Shown here: in pieces, positions 14,599 to 22,828 of the stretch | Numbering within the stretch: position 1 is the stretch's first letter | Layout of the letters: every line of letters begins with the position of its first letter | Origin: an uncultured Porphyromonadaceae bacterium | GTDB taxonomy: Bacteria > Bacteroidota > Bacteroidia > Bacteroidales > Muribaculaceae | Direction of reading: 5' to 3' | Assembly: GCA_937892215.1 (NCBI GenBank) | Contig: CALAVE010000097.1 | Location: forward strand, 1-23,816 | DNA: 23,816 nucleotides | Translations under genes and position numbers: made by a program | Notes under the pieces: generated by a model | Told to the model about the DNA's origin: nothing | Database searches by the model: none | Seen by the model: the letters and a program-made list of their open reading frames with translations, nothing else

Positions 14599-14643
14599 AA
14601 CGCTAATGATTTTCAGTGAATCGTTAGCGTTTTCTTTGTTTTT
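14599..14643 (+). terminator. Terminator after tRNA-Lys
   Basis: AACGCTAATGAT (14599-14610) pairs with ATCGTTAGCGTT (14620-14631) over 12 pairs with one G-U. TTTTCTTTGTTTTT follows. Confidence 0.85.
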
Positions 14644-14682
14644 ATTCAGTGATGCAAATGCCAATTTCCCGGAAAATATTTG

Positions 14683-14690
14683 TAACTTTG
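14683..14690 (+). promoter_or_regulatory. -7 box of the amidase gene
   Basis: TAACTTTG, about 25 bases before the ATG at 14716, downstream of the tRNA-Lys terminator. The -33 region is weak. Confidence 0.55.
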
Positions 14691-14715
14691 GAAAGAAAAC
14701 GCAAACATTAAGACT

Positions 14716-16152
14716 ATGGCATTTCGCAACTTCTTCATTCTCGCGGCACTGATATCAGCAATAGCCGCACCGGCCCAGATAAGGCTGGAAGTATTAAAAC
14801 AGTCACATATAGGCGACAAGATGCGGCTGGTGGGCATCACCGAGCCAGGAGCGAGCGTTACTGTTAATGGCAAGGCGGTTCACGTTTATGACTCGGGCAC
14901 GTTCGGGGACGAGTTCGCCATGAAAGACGGTGATAACGACTTCAAAATCACCGCAAGCAAGAACAAACTCTCCAAAACCATAACAGTTACCGAGCACCAC
15001 CCTGCCCCCAAGCCTGAAAAGAAGGATACCCAGCCTATAGTGTCCCAGTCCATAACTCCCACTCTGGTGAAGACTCTGGAGGGCGCATACCTGCAGTACG
15101 GCGTGGCCGGAGACCGGCTGGGAGGCTCCAAGATGGGCTATCTGGACCCCGGTGTGACGCTGCAAGCCTCCGAAGAATACGGTGACCTGTACCGAGTGAA
15201 CCTGTCGGCCAACCGCGACGCATATATACCCAAGAAATTCACGGAACCCGACGGCGAAGGGCCGCTCGAACAAGTGGCTTCGGGCACCGTTTCCATCTCC
15301 AATAGCGGAAAGTGCGACCGCGTGTTTATACGGCTTCCCAAGCGCGTGGCCTATCGCTCTTTCACTTCACTGGACCCGTCAACCATCACAGTGGAAATCT
15401 TCTCCGTCAGGAACAACTCTAACTGGATTACGCACAAGCGGGGACTGGGAATGATCGACTACGTGGACGTGGTGCAAACCGAGGCCGACGTGATGCAACT
15501 TATAATCCACCTGAAACGCAAGCACAACTGGGGTTACACGGTTCATTACGACAAGTCGGGGCTCGCCATTGAAGTAAAGCACGTGCCATCGCTGAAACTG
15601 GCCGACATGACAATAGGACTGGACGCCGGGCACGGAGGTTCATATCCGGGCTCACTCGGATACACCGGGCTGACCGAGAAGGAAATAAACCTCACTCTGA
15701 TAAAACTCGTGAAAGAGCGGCTGGAAAAACGCGGCGCCAAAGTGGTGCTCACCCGCGCCGACGACAGCGAAGTGTCAATGCCTGAGCGAAACCGCATCTT
15801 CCGCGACGCCAAGGTGGACCTGGCCATATCCATACACAACAATTCCGGTGGCTCTCCGCTAATGGAAATGGGGTCGTCCACCTACTACAAGCACCTGTTC
15901 TGCATGCCGCTGGCACGAGTAATGCGCAAGCACCTGCTTTCGCTTGGCTTCAAGGACTTTGGCATGACCGGTAACTTCAATTTCTCGCTCAGCCAACCCA
16001 CCGATTACCCGTCGGTGCTTCTCGAGGTGCTGTTCATGAGCAGCCTTGCCGACGAGGAGAAACTGCTCAGTCCCAAGTGGAGACAACGCATCGCCGACTC
16101 GGTGGTTGCCGGACTTGAGGAATATCTGGACGAAGCGAAAAAAGACAAATAA
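14716..16152 (+). CDS. N-acetylmuramoyl-L-alanine amidase (Amidase_3)
   Basis: A secreted zinc enzyme of 478 residues that cuts the bond between N-acetylmuramic acid and L-alanine in peptidoglycan. A signal peptide (MAFRNFFILAALISAIAAPAQ) shows periplasmic location. Residues about 25-95 form a small beta domain (VNGKAVHVYDSGTFG), about 105-175 an SH3-like region, and about 195-290 an AMIN-like beta domain. The catalytic domain starts near 300: zinc ligands His306 (DAGHGG), Glu321 (GLTEKEIN) and His374 (SIHNN), with the catalytic Glu437 (LLEVLFMSS). All key residues are intact. The many N-terminal beta domains probably position it on the wall or at division sites. It stands alone after the tRNA-Lys terminator. 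The domain names before the catalytic part are by eye. Confidence 0.93.
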   Translation: MAFRNFFILAALISAIAAPAQIRLEVLKQSHIGDKMRLVGITEPGASVTVNGKAVHVYDSGTFGDEFAMKDGDNDFKITASKNKLSKTITVTEHHPAPKPEKKDTQPIVSQSITPTLVKTLEGAYLQYGVAGDRLGGSKMGYLDPGVTLQASEEYGDLYRVNLSANRDAYIPKKFTEPDGEGPLEQVASGTVSISNSGKCDRVFIRLPKRVAYRSFTSLDPSTITVEIFSVRNNSNWITHKRGLGMIDYVDVVQTEADVMQLIIHLKRKHNWGYTVHYDKSGLAIEVKHVPSLKLADMTIGLDAGHGGSYPGSLGYTGLTEKEINLTLIKLVKERLEKRGAKVVLTRADDSEVSMPERNRIFRDAKVDLAISIHNNSGGSPLMEMGSSTYYKHLFCMPLARVMRKHLLSLGFKDFGMTGNFNFSLSQPTDYPSVLLEVLFMSSLADEEKLLSPKWRQRIADSVVAGLEEYLDEAKKDK

Positions 16153-16196
16153 GTTCATGCCGGCAACAAACCGGAGGCGCAACATCGCAAATAAAT

Positions 16197-16227
16197 TTGC
16201 TATTGCGCCCCGATTGCACTATCTTTG
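16197..16227 (+). promoter_or_regulatory. Promoter of the cmk-ispH-TIGR02757 operon
   Basis: TTG at 16197-16199 and TATCTTTG at 16220-16227 are 20 bases apart. The -7 box is about 28 bases before the cmk ATG. Confidence 0.75.
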
Positions 16228-16255
16228 CAACAAGAATAAACCCCGATAGTAACTC

Positions 16256-16942
16256 ATGAAGAAAATCAATGTAGCAGTCGATGGCACGTCTTCGAGCGGC
16301 AAAAGTTGCATGGCTCGCACGCTTGCCGAATATTCCGGGCTCACTTATATCGACAGTGGCGCTATGTATCGCGCAATCACCCTTTTCTGCCTCAATAACG
16401 GGCTTATCCACGACGGCAAGGTGGACGAGGACACCCTAAGCAAACAAATTAACGACATTAGCATATCGTTCAAGAAGAATGACAAAGGGCTGCAGGACAC
16501 TTACCTCAACGACGTGAACGTGGAAAAGGACATTCGCGGACTGCGTGTGTCGGACAACGTGAGCATTGTGGCGGCCATTCCTTTCGTGCGCCATGCCATG
16601 GTTGCACAGCAGCAGGCCATGGGCAAGGAGCGCGGAGTGGTAATGGACGGGCGCGACATAGGCACCACCGTATTTCCCGATGCCGAAATCAAGGTGTTTG
16701 TAACTTGCTCCGCCCACGAGAGAGCCATGCGTCGGTTCCGCGAACTGCAAGCCAAGGGCGACACCTCTGCAACGTTTGAGCAGGTGTTGGCCAACGTGCA
16801 GATGCGCGATAAAATCGACTCCACACGCAAGGAAAGCCCCCTGCGCAAGGCCGACGATGCCATTGAACTCGACAGCACTCACCTGCAACTCCACGAGCAG
16901 AGCCAGTGGCTAATCAACCTCTACGACAACTACCAGGAATAA
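16256..16942 (+). CDS. cmk: Cytidylate kinase
   Basis: A cytosolic kinase of 228 residues that phosphorylates CMP and dCMP with ATP. The P-loop GTSSSGKS is at residues 10-17, followed by YIDSGAMYRAITLF, which is typical of Cmk. The CMP-binding insert lies near the middle (ISISFKKNDKG). MDGRDIGTTVFPDAEIKVFVTC and the lid RRFRELQAKG are diagnostic, as is the RDKIDSTRKESPLRKADDAI segment. The length is normal. It is first in an operon with ispH, 24 bases on; this pairing is, as I recall, common in Bacteroidales. Confidence 0.97.
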   Translation: MKKINVAVDGTSSSGKSCMARTLAEYSGLTYIDSGAMYRAITLFCLNNGLIHDGKVDEDTLSKQINDISISFKKNDKGLQDTYLNDVNVEKDIRGLRVSDNVSIVAAIPFVRHAMVAQQQAMGKERGVVMDGRDIGTTVFPDAEIKVFVTCSAHERAMRRFRELQAKGDTSATFEQVLANVQMRDKIDSTRKESPLRKADDAIELDSTHLQLHEQSQWLINLYDNYQE

Positions 16943-16966
16943 CCCCCACACATAGCATAACTGAGA

Positions 16967-17839
16967 GTGACTATAGAAATAGACAAAGGTTCGGGCTTCT
17001 GCTTCGGTGTCACTACCGCAATCAGAAAGGCAGAGGAAGAGTTGGACAAGAGCGGCAGCCTCTACTGTCTGGGCGACATTGTGCACAACAGCAACGAAGT
17101 GGAGCGGTTGCGCAAGAAGGGGCTTGAGACCATCACCCACGAGCAATTGAACCACCTACACAACGTGAAAGTGCTGCTCCGCGCTCACGGTGAGCCTCCT
17201 GAGACCTATGCCATAGCACGACGCAACGGCATTGAGATTATCGATGCCACCTGCCCCGTGGTGCTGAAACTGCAGCAACGCATTCTCCAGACCTACAACT
17301 CACATGACAATCCACACCCACAAATCGTAATCTACGGCAAGCGCGGGCACGCCGAAGTCAATGGCCTTGTGGGGCAAACCCGCTCCGAAGCCATTGTGAT
17401 TGAGGGCATTGATGAAATTGACAAGATTGACTACAATCGCGATATATACCTTTATTCGCAGACCACAAAGTCGGTGCAGGAATTCAAGCGCATAGTGGAA
17501 GAGATAGACAAGCGCGTGAACGGGAAAGTGGAGTTCAAGAGTTTCGACACTATCTGCCGCTCAGTGGCTAACCGTATTCCTCAAATACGCCAATTCGCTG
17601 AGCAGCATCAGTTAATCCTCTTTGTGGCCGGTGACAAGAGCAGCAACGGACGCATCCTGTTCGGCGAATGCCTTAACTTCAATCCCAACTCTCATCTTAT
17701 CAGCAACGAGACCGAAATTGACGACCGGTGGCTGCGAGACATCTCCTCTATTGGCATCTGTGGAGCCACATCCACTCCCATGTGGCTGATGAACAAGGTA
17801 AAAGAGTGTGTGGAGCAGCAACTGGGGACTGAAGCATAA
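16967..17839 (+). CDS. ispH: 4-hydroxy-3-methylbut-2-enyl diphosphate reductase
   Basis: A 290-residue iron-sulfur enzyme, the last step of the MEP isoprenoid pathway, making isopentenyl and dimethylallyl diphosphate. The three cluster cysteines fall at 12 (GFCFGV), 96 (DATCPVV) and 197 (FDTICRSV), the same numbers as in E. coli IspH. The substrate-site motifs RAHGEPP, GKRGHAEVNGL and SQTTKS are present. The start is a GTG at 16967, chosen because it places the family N-terminus (TIEIDKGSGFCFG) and the cysteines correctly. It lies 24 bases after cmk and 12 before the TIGR02757 gene. It supplies prenyl chains that the menA product would use. Confidence 0.97.
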   Translation: MTIEIDKGSGFCFGVTTAIRKAEEELDKSGSLYCLGDIVHNSNEVERLRKKGLETITHEQLNHLHNVKVLLRAHGEPPETYAIARRNGIEIIDATCPVVLKLQQRILQTYNSHDNPHPQIVIYGKRGHAEVNGLVGQTRSEAIVIEGIDEIDKIDYNRDIYLYSQTTKSVQEFKRIVEEIDKRVNGKVEFKSFDTICRSVANRIPQIRQFAEQHQLILFVAGDKSSNGRILFGECLNFNPNSHLISNETEIDDRWLRDISSIGICGATSTPMWLMNKVKECVEQQLGTEA

Positions 17840-17851
17840 TCACAATTCATT

Positions 17852-18619
17852 ATGGACAACAACGAATTTCAGAGCCTGAAAGACTTCCTCGACCGCGAGG
17901 CAAGACGCATCAACAGCACCGACTTCATCGCCGACGACCCGGTTCAGTTCCCGCGGCGCTTCAGCAAATTGCAGGACATTGAGATTGTGGCCCTGCTGAG
18001 TGCCACCATCGCTTGGGGAAACCGCAAAATGATTCGGAACAACTGCGAGAAAATGCTCTCCATCATGGATAATGACCCATACGCATACTTGATGGACGGT
18101 GCTTTCGAGGCTCTACCGGACGAACTCAACATACATCGCACATTCTTTGTCCGCAATTTCAAGAACATGCTTCGCGGGCTCAGCAGGATTTATTGCCACC
18201 ACAATTCACTGCACGATTTTGCCAGGCACCATCATGTGGGGGACGAAACCGAGCCTGCATGGAAGCTGGTGGAACACATTCAGCACGAATTTCTAGAGGC
18301 TAACGGCTGCAACGACCCGAGGTGCCTGCCCACTAAACTGGGCGACACCGCGCTGAAGCGCATCAATATGGCACTGCGCTGGCTTGTACGCGACGACGGT
18401 ATAGTGGATATGGGGGTGTGGAACGTGATTAAGCCCGCACAACTCTTTATCCCCCTCGACGTTCATGTGGGAAACACCGCACGCTCACTGGGCCTTATCA
18501 CCCGCAAAGCCAACGACAAACGCACGGTGCTGGAACTGACCGACGTCCTGCGCCAAATGCGACCCAACGACCCCGTCCTCTATGATTACGCCCTATTCGG
18601 CATAGGAGTAGAGGGATAA
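17852..18619 (+). CDS. TIGR02757 family protein (DUF2400)
   Basis: A 255-residue cytosolic protein. LSATIAWGNRKMIRNN, DDPVQFPRRF, the RWLVRDDGIVDMGVWN segment, PLDVHVGNTARSLGL and the C-terminal DPVLYDYALFGIGVEG are the family's conserved stretches as I remember them. It is mostly helical with no signal peptide. The biochemical function is unknown; the pattern of helices and a LDVHVG motif vaguely recall helix-hairpin-helix DNA glycosylases, but this is weak. It is last in the cmk-ispH operon, 12 bases after ispH. Its stop codon directly abuts that of the convergent MBL-fold gene. Confidence 0.85.
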   Translation: MDNNEFQSLKDFLDREARRINSTDFIADDPVQFPRRFSKLQDIEIVALLSATIAWGNRKMIRNNCEKMLSIMDNDPYAYLMDGAFEALPDELNIHRTFFVRNFKNMLRGLSRIYCHHNSLHDFARHHHVGDETEPAWKLVEHIQHEFLEANGCNDPRCLPTKLGDTALKRINMALRWLVRDDGIVDMGVWNVIKPAQLFIPLDVHVGNTARSLGLITRKANDKRTVLELTDVLRQMRPNDPVLYDYALFGIGVEG

Positions 18620-19618
18620 TCAGATAGTAAACCAGGAAGATGTGTCGTAGCGCGGCAGGGCATAGAGCTGAATGTCTTTCTCGCGCTCTCCCAGGGCAAA
18701 ACTGGCATCGCCCACCGTCTTATTCTTTGATTCTAAAGCCTTTCGCATGGCGGCAAGCGCCTTGTCGGGCGTATTGTTCTCGTTACTCAGGTGGCACAGG
18801 AACAGATATTTTACGCGCTCCAAGCAATTTTCACTCACAAACCGGGCTGTCACTTCATTGTCGAGATGTCCCTTTTCGCCTCGCACCCTACTCTTCAAAT
18901 ACTCAGGATATTTCCCTTCTTCCAGCATCTTCCTGTCGTAATTGCTCTCTATCATCAGGAACTCGGCCTGCGGAATGTAATGACGGGCACGGTCGGTTAT
19001 CATTCCCATGTCGGTTGCCACCACAAAGGTATGGCCGGCCACCTCAATGAAGAATCCGGCATTGTCGCTACCGTCGTGTGATGTTTCAAATGCGGTAATA
19101 GTCATGCCGGCGATGTGGAACGGTATTTCCTTGAAATAATTCTCCTGGTATTCCTTCACGCGGCTTGAAAGGTTGTGATGACGCAGCATGCCATTGAGCA
19201 TACGCGGAGTGCAATAGATTCTGATATGCTTGTACTTGCGCACTATCCTGTAGGCATAGCGAATGTGGTCGGCATGGTCATGAGTTATGATGATACCTTT
19301 CACCATTTCAGGTTTCACACCGTTCTTCTGCAGTTCGCTGAACACTTTGTCCATCTCCACTCCGGCATCTATCAGTATGCCGGAATGTTCCGAGCCCAGA
19401 TAGGCACAGTTGCCGCTGCTTCCGCTACCGAAACTCACGAAATTCACGTATTCACGCCCACTGGTTTCGCCATGCGCATCGGTAGGCTTTTTCTCCGTCA
19501 CCTGCTCCGGTTGCCGCACGGCAAACGGAGAGTCTATCTGGTCGGCATCATCATCGAATATGATTGACATCTGCCGCTCTTCAAACAATTTGCCTTGTTT
19601 ATTTCTTTTTTTACTCAT
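18620..19618 (-). CDS. MBL-fold metallo-hydrolase (YycJ/WalJ-like)
   Basis: A 332-residue metal-dependent hydrolase. The core begins near residue 58 (VNFVSFGSGSSGNCAYL) and has the metal motif THDHADH, HDGSDNAGF, ATDMGMITDR, ESNYDRKML and a late LCHLSNENN His. This matches YycJ/WalJ-type proteins, which are linked to nuclease activity or to cell-wall/DNA coordination in Firmicutes. The first 57 residues are an unusual hydrophilic, acidic extension (FDDDADQIDSPF) absent from the family core; an internal Met17 is an alternative start. It is transcribed after the rsmI-like gene, 6 bases downstream of that stop, and abuts the convergent TIGR02757 gene with no gap. Confidence 0.88.
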   Translation of the reverse strand: MSKKRNKQGKLFEERQMSIIFDDDADQIDSPFAVRQPEQVTEKKPTDAHGETSGREYVNFVSFGSGSSGNCAYLGSEHSGILIDAGVEMDKVFSELQKNGVKPEMVKGIIITHDHADHIRYAYRIVRKYKHIRIYCTPRMLNGMLRHHNLSSRVKEYQENYFKEIPFHIAGMTITAFETSHDGSDNAGFFIEVAGHTFVVATDMGMITDRARHYIPQAEFLMIESNYDRKMLEEGKYPEYLKSRVRGEKGHLDNEVTARFVSENCLERVKYLFLCHLSNENNTPDKALAAMRKALESKNKTVGDASFALGEREKDIQLYALPRYDTSSWFTI

Positions 19619-19624
19619 TTTCAG

Positions 19625-20332
19625 TTATTTGTAGAGAAGAAAGATAGTTGGAACCTTCCCTGGCCTCTCGTTACTGCGCGCCCACTGCGCAATGGTGCGC
19701 GTGATGATGCGCTCATTAGGCCCCGTGATGTCGGTAGCAACGCACAAGCGTATCTGCGGCGGCAATACGCGGGTCAATTCGGTGAGCAACGAATCGTTGC
19801 GATAAGGAGTCTCAATGAAAATCTGGGTTTGGTTCTCACGCATGATACTCTGCTGCATATCCCGCAACTTGCGTGCGCGAGCCTGAGCATCGATGGGCAG
19901 ATAGCCGTGGAACACGAAACTCTGACCGTTGAACCCCGAAGCCATCAGCCCCAGCAAGATGCTCGAAGGCCCCACCAGCGGCACCACGCGGAAACCACGT
20001 CGCTGCGCTATCGCCACCACATCAGCACCGGGGTCGGCCACCGCCGGGCAACCGGCTTCACTTATCACCCCTACCGGCTCACCCGCGGCAAGCGGATCAA
20101 GGTACGACTCTATATCTGCCGGGTCGGTATGCCGGTTGAGTTCGCAAAAAGTGAGTGAATCGATATCAATACCCGGGTCGCACTTTTTCAAAAAACGGCG
20201 AGCAGAGCGCACGTTCTCCACCACATAGTGCCGTATTTCCTTCACAATCTCCACGTTATGTGCCGTAAGCACACGGTGAAACGGTCCCTCGCTCAGAGGA
20301 ACAGGAATCAGATATAAAGCCGCTTCTATCAT
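19625..20332 (-). CDS. RsmI-like SAM-dependent methyltransferase (tetrapyrrole-methylase fold)
   Basis: A 235-residue enzyme of the RsmI group, which 2'-O-methylates C1402 of 16S rRNA in E. coli. The start at 20332 (MIEAALYLIPVPLSEGPFHRV) places the first strand as in relatives; earlier ATGs at 20365 and 20389 add only non-conserved residues. EAGCPAVADPGADVV, VPLVGPSSILLGLMASGFNG and FIETPYRN correspond to the SAM-site motifs of RsmI. It is shorter than E. coli RsmI (286) and lacks its C-terminal part, as Bacteroidota members commonly do, so the rRNA target is an inference. It heads an operon with the MBL-fold gene. Confidence 0.88.
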   Translation of the reverse strand: MIEAALYLIPVPLSEGPFHRVLTAHNVEIVKEIRHYVVENVRSARRFLKKCDPGIDIDSLTFCELNRHTDPADIESYLDPLAAGEPVGVISEAGCPAVADPGADVVAIAQRRGFRVVPLVGPSSILLGLMASGFNGQSFVFHGYLPIDAQARARKLRDMQQSIMRENQTQIFIETPYRNDSLLTELTRVLPPQIRLCVATDITGPNERIITRTIAQWARSNERPGKVPTIFLLYK

Positions 20333-20386
20333 TTTCGGAAAATGGTCAGTATTAATTTTTAACATGCACACACGCACATGGAAATG

Positions 20387-20417
20387 CAAAATTACTACAT
20401 TTTTCCCGAAACTGCAA
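20387..20417 (-). promoter_or_regulatory. Promoter of the rsmI-MBL operon
   Basis: On minus, TTG at 20417-20415 and TAATTTTG at 20394-20387 have a 20-base spacer. Transcription would begin near 20381, which rules out the earliest in-frame ATG at 20389. Confidence 0.7.
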
Positions 20418-20497
20418 TCAAATTCACACGTAGGCTCGGCAATGATGTCGGTTGTGAAAGCGTGAAATCGGGTGGTTAAAAGTCATCTAAGGGAATG

Positions 20498-20542
20498 ATG
20501 CCGTCAAGTCTCCCCACGGGTGGCACACAATAAAGACGGCAT
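20498..20542 (+). promoter_or_regulatory. Inverted repeat in the upstream region of porE
   Basis: ATGCCGTC (20498-20505) and GACGGCAT (20535-20542) are perfect complements around a 29-base loop that contains CCCC and GGG. It sits 40-80 bases before the porE ATG, in a region divergent from rsmI, so it is not a terminator of any gene seen. It could be a leader structure or an operator. Confidence 0.4.
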
Positions 20543-20580
20543 TTAATCGTTAATTTTAAATAGATTGTGAACGTAAATTT

Positions 20581-22563
20581 ATGGCTAAGATAATCTCCAA
20601 AATACTAATTCTGCTGTTTCTGGTGGGGATAGGTGCTACCGCCACAGGATGCAAGACGCCCAAAATGCGTGATGCCGACGAGGCTTTGTGGCGCGGTGAA
20701 TACAACGACGCGGCAAATATCTACCGTAAGCTTTACAACCACTACACCAAGCGTGAGGAACGTCCGCTCAGAGGCGAGGTCGCTTACAAGATGGGCATTT
20801 GCTACAAGGAACTGAATCAGGCATCGCGTGCATCGGCCGCATTCCAGAATGCCATCCGCTACGAATACCCCGACTCTATGGCAATCCTCTATCTGGCACA
20901 GGCCGAACAGCACGAGGGCAAGTACAAGGAAGCCATAAAGCATTATGAGGAATTTCTGCAGAAGGTGCCCGACCATTTCATGGCCAACGTGGGTCTGCGC
21001 GGCTGCCGCATCGCGCCCAAGCTGAAAGAGGAGGGCTCGCGCTACGAAGTGCATCCGGCCAAACTGTTCAATTCGCTTAGGGCCGACTATTGTCCGCAAT
21101 TCCTCGACGTAAACGCAGACCAGCTGTATTTCACCTCATCCACCGAGAAGGCCACCGGCGACAACAAAAGCGAAGTTACCGGCACAAAGAAAAGCGACAT
21201 ATTCTTCTCCAAGAAAGACGACAAGGGCAAGTGGCTACGTCCGGAACCGGTGGAAGGCGAACTTAACACCGACCAGGAAGAAGGAATGACATCGTTCAGC
21301 CCCGACGGCTCCACGATGTACCTGTCACGCGCCGTGCGCAAAGAGAACGGCCCCACAGTGGTGGAAATCTACACCTCACAGCGAAGCGAAGCCAAGTGGA
21401 GCGCACCGGTAAAGTTCGAGATTATCAACGACACACTGTCGTCGCTGGGCGACCCGGCCGTGAGTTACGACGGCAAATACCTCTACTTCACCAGCGATAT
21501 GCCCGGAGGCGAAGGCGGCCTGGACCTGTGGCGAGTAAACATCAAGGACAAGCGCGGAACGCTGGAGAACCTGGGCAACCAGATTAACACCCCAGGCGAT
21601 GAGCGCTTCCCCTACAGCCGCACCGACAGCATACTCTATTTCTCCAGCAACGGACACGCCGGTATGGGTGGTCTGGACATATTCAAGGCCACATTGCAGC
21701 CCAGCGGAAAGTGGAACATTGAGAACATGGGCTCGCCCATAAACAGTGCCGACGACGACTTCGGCATCACTTTCGGCAAGGGTGAGAGCGGATATCTGTC
21801 GTCGAACCGCAAAGACGCACGCGGCTACGACCACATTTTCAGTTTCATCAAGCCCGACCTGCAGATATGGATTTCTGGCTACGTGCTCGACAAGGACGAG
21901 GAACCCGTTCCCAACGCCATCATCCGCATCGTGGGCAATGACGGAAGCAACCAGAAAGCCGTGGCCAAGCCCGACGGCTCGTTCCGCTTCGACCTGCAGC
22001 GTGGCGTAAGTTACGTGATGCTTGCCGGCGCCAACGGATACCTCAACGGCAAACAGCAATTTACGAGCGACCTGGAGGAAGCCGATGCGGAATACAACGT
22101 GGACTTTGTCCTCGCCGCCATCACCAAGCCGCAAGTGATAGAAAACATCTTCTACGACTTCGATAAGGCCACTTTGCGCCCCGAGTCCAAGGAGGCACTC
22201 GACGAGATGGTGCAGGTGCTCAAGGACAACCCAAACGTGGCAATAGAGATGGCCTCGCACACCGACCGCATCGGTTCCGACGCCTACAACGACAAACTTA
22301 GCAACCGACGCGCCAAGTCGGTGGTGGACTATCTGGTGGAGCACGGAATAGACAGCAACCGCCTCAAGCCTCAAGGCTACGGCAAGAAGGTGCCCAAGAC
22401 AGTGACCAAGAGAATAGCAAGACTCTACCCACAGTTTGCCGAGGGTGACGTGCTAAACGAAGAATACATCTCCAAACTCACCCCCGAGGACCAAGCCGCA
22501 GCCGACCAAGTAAACCGCCGCACCGAGTTCCAAGTCCTCACCACTACCTACCAGATGTACTGA
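20581..22563 (+). CDS. porE: PorE-like OmpA/PD40/TPR lipoprotein
   Basis: A 660-residue lipoprotein (signal peptide then TATGC, lipidated Cys24). Domains in order: TPR helices at about 28-150, a PD40 beta-propeller at about 170-425 (FSPDGSTMYLSRA, YDGKYLYFTSDMPGG, ILYFSSNGHAGMGG), a carboxypeptidase-regulatory-like beta domain at about 430-505 (GYVLDKDEEPVPNAIIRIVG) and an OmpA peptidoglycan-binding domain from about 520 (YDFDKATLRPES; Asp562 in SHTDRIG and Arg577 in NRRA are the peptidoglycan-contact residues). This order and length match PorE of the type IX secretion system in Porphyromonas gingivalis, which tethers the machinery to peptidoglycan. Relatives occur in species without full secretion systems, so the exact role is unsure. 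It is monocistronic here, with no other por gene in view. Confidence 0.85.
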   Translation: MAKIISKILILLFLVGIGATATGCKTPKMRDADEALWRGEYNDAANIYRKLYNHYTKREERPLRGEVAYKMGICYKELNQASRASAAFQNAIRYEYPDSMAILYLAQAEQHEGKYKEAIKHYEEFLQKVPDHFMANVGLRGCRIAPKLKEEGSRYEVHPAKLFNSLRADYCPQFLDVNADQLYFTSSTEKATGDNKSEVTGTKKSDIFFSKKDDKGKWLRPEPVEGELNTDQEEGMTSFSPDGSTMYLSRAVRKENGPTVVEIYTSQRSEAKWSAPVKFEIINDTLSSLGDPAVSYDGKYLYFTSDMPGGEGGLDLWRVNIKDKRGTLENLGNQINTPGDERFPYSRTDSILYFSSNGHAGMGGLDIFKATLQPSGKWNIENMGSPINSADDDFGITFGKGESGYLSSNRKDARGYDHIFSFIKPDLQIWISGYVLDKDEEPVPNAIIRIVGNDGSNQKAVAKPDGSFRFDLQRGVSYVMLAGANGYLNGKQQFTSDLEEADAEYNVDFVLAAITKPQVIENIFYDFDKATLRPESKEALDEMVQVLKDNPNVAIEMASHTDRIGSDAYNDKLSNRRAKSVVDYLVEHGIDSNRLKPQGYGKKVPKTVTKRIARLYPQFAEGDVLNEEYISKLTPEDQAAADQVNRRTEFQVLTTTYQMY

Positions 22564-22575
22564 CGCACCCGCGCC

Positions 22576-22598
22576 ATTTGCACATCCATAGTGCAAAT
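22576..22598 (+). terminator. Possible terminator hairpin after porE
   Basis: ATTTGCAC and GTGCAAAT form a perfect 8-pair stem with a 7-base loop, 13 bases after the porE stop. No U-tract follows, so it may act in 3' end protection instead. Confidence 0.35.
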
Positions 22599-22636
22599 CA
22601 TGTAATCCCAAGTTTAGATTCTTGCAACTACGTTTG

Positions 22637-22667
22637 TTGCAGGATAAATAAAAAATCCGTACCTTTG
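22637..22667 (+). promoter_or_regulatory. Promoter of tRNA-Arg
   Basis: TTG at 22637-22639 and TACCTTTG at 22660-22667 have a 20-base spacer. The tRNA starts at 22685. Confidence 0.75.
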
Positions 22668-22684
22668 TGCGGATTTTAAGAAAG

Positions 22685-22756
22685 GCCTCTATAGTTCAAC
22701 GGATAGAACGTGGGTTTCCTAAACCTAAAATCTGAGTTCGATTCTCAGTGGAGGTA
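22685..22756 (+). tRNA. tRNA-Arg (anticodon CCT)
   Basis: A 72-nt cloverleaf. GCCTCTA (22685-22691) pairs with TGGAGGT (22749-22755) with a G-U first pair, then discriminator A. Anticodon stem TGGGT/ACCTA encloses TTCCTAA, anticodon CCT, reading AGG. CCA is not encoded. Confidence 0.96.
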
Positions 22757-22759
22757 CAT

Positions 22760-22799
22760 CTCGGAGCGGAGTCAAAACACTCTGCTCCGAGTGTTTTTT
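22760..22799 (+). terminator. Terminator after tRNA-Arg
   Basis: CTCGGAGCGGAGT (22760-22772) pairs with ACTCTGCTCCGAG (22779-22791), 13 pairs with one G-U, around a CAAAAC loop. Six Ts follow at 22794-22799. It begins three bases after the tRNA. Confidence 0.92.
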
Positions 22800-22828
22800 G
22801 TGAGGGCGCAATTTCTGGGGGGCTGACG

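Noticed and set aside
21376..22374. A 332-codon open frame on minus opposite porE
   Set aside because: The plus frame has clear PD40 and OmpA motifs; the minus frame has no recognisable domain.
22622..22641. TGCAAC/GTTGCA inverted repeat near tRNA-Arg
   Set aside because: The arms are short, overlap the -33 element and have no U-tract; probably chance.
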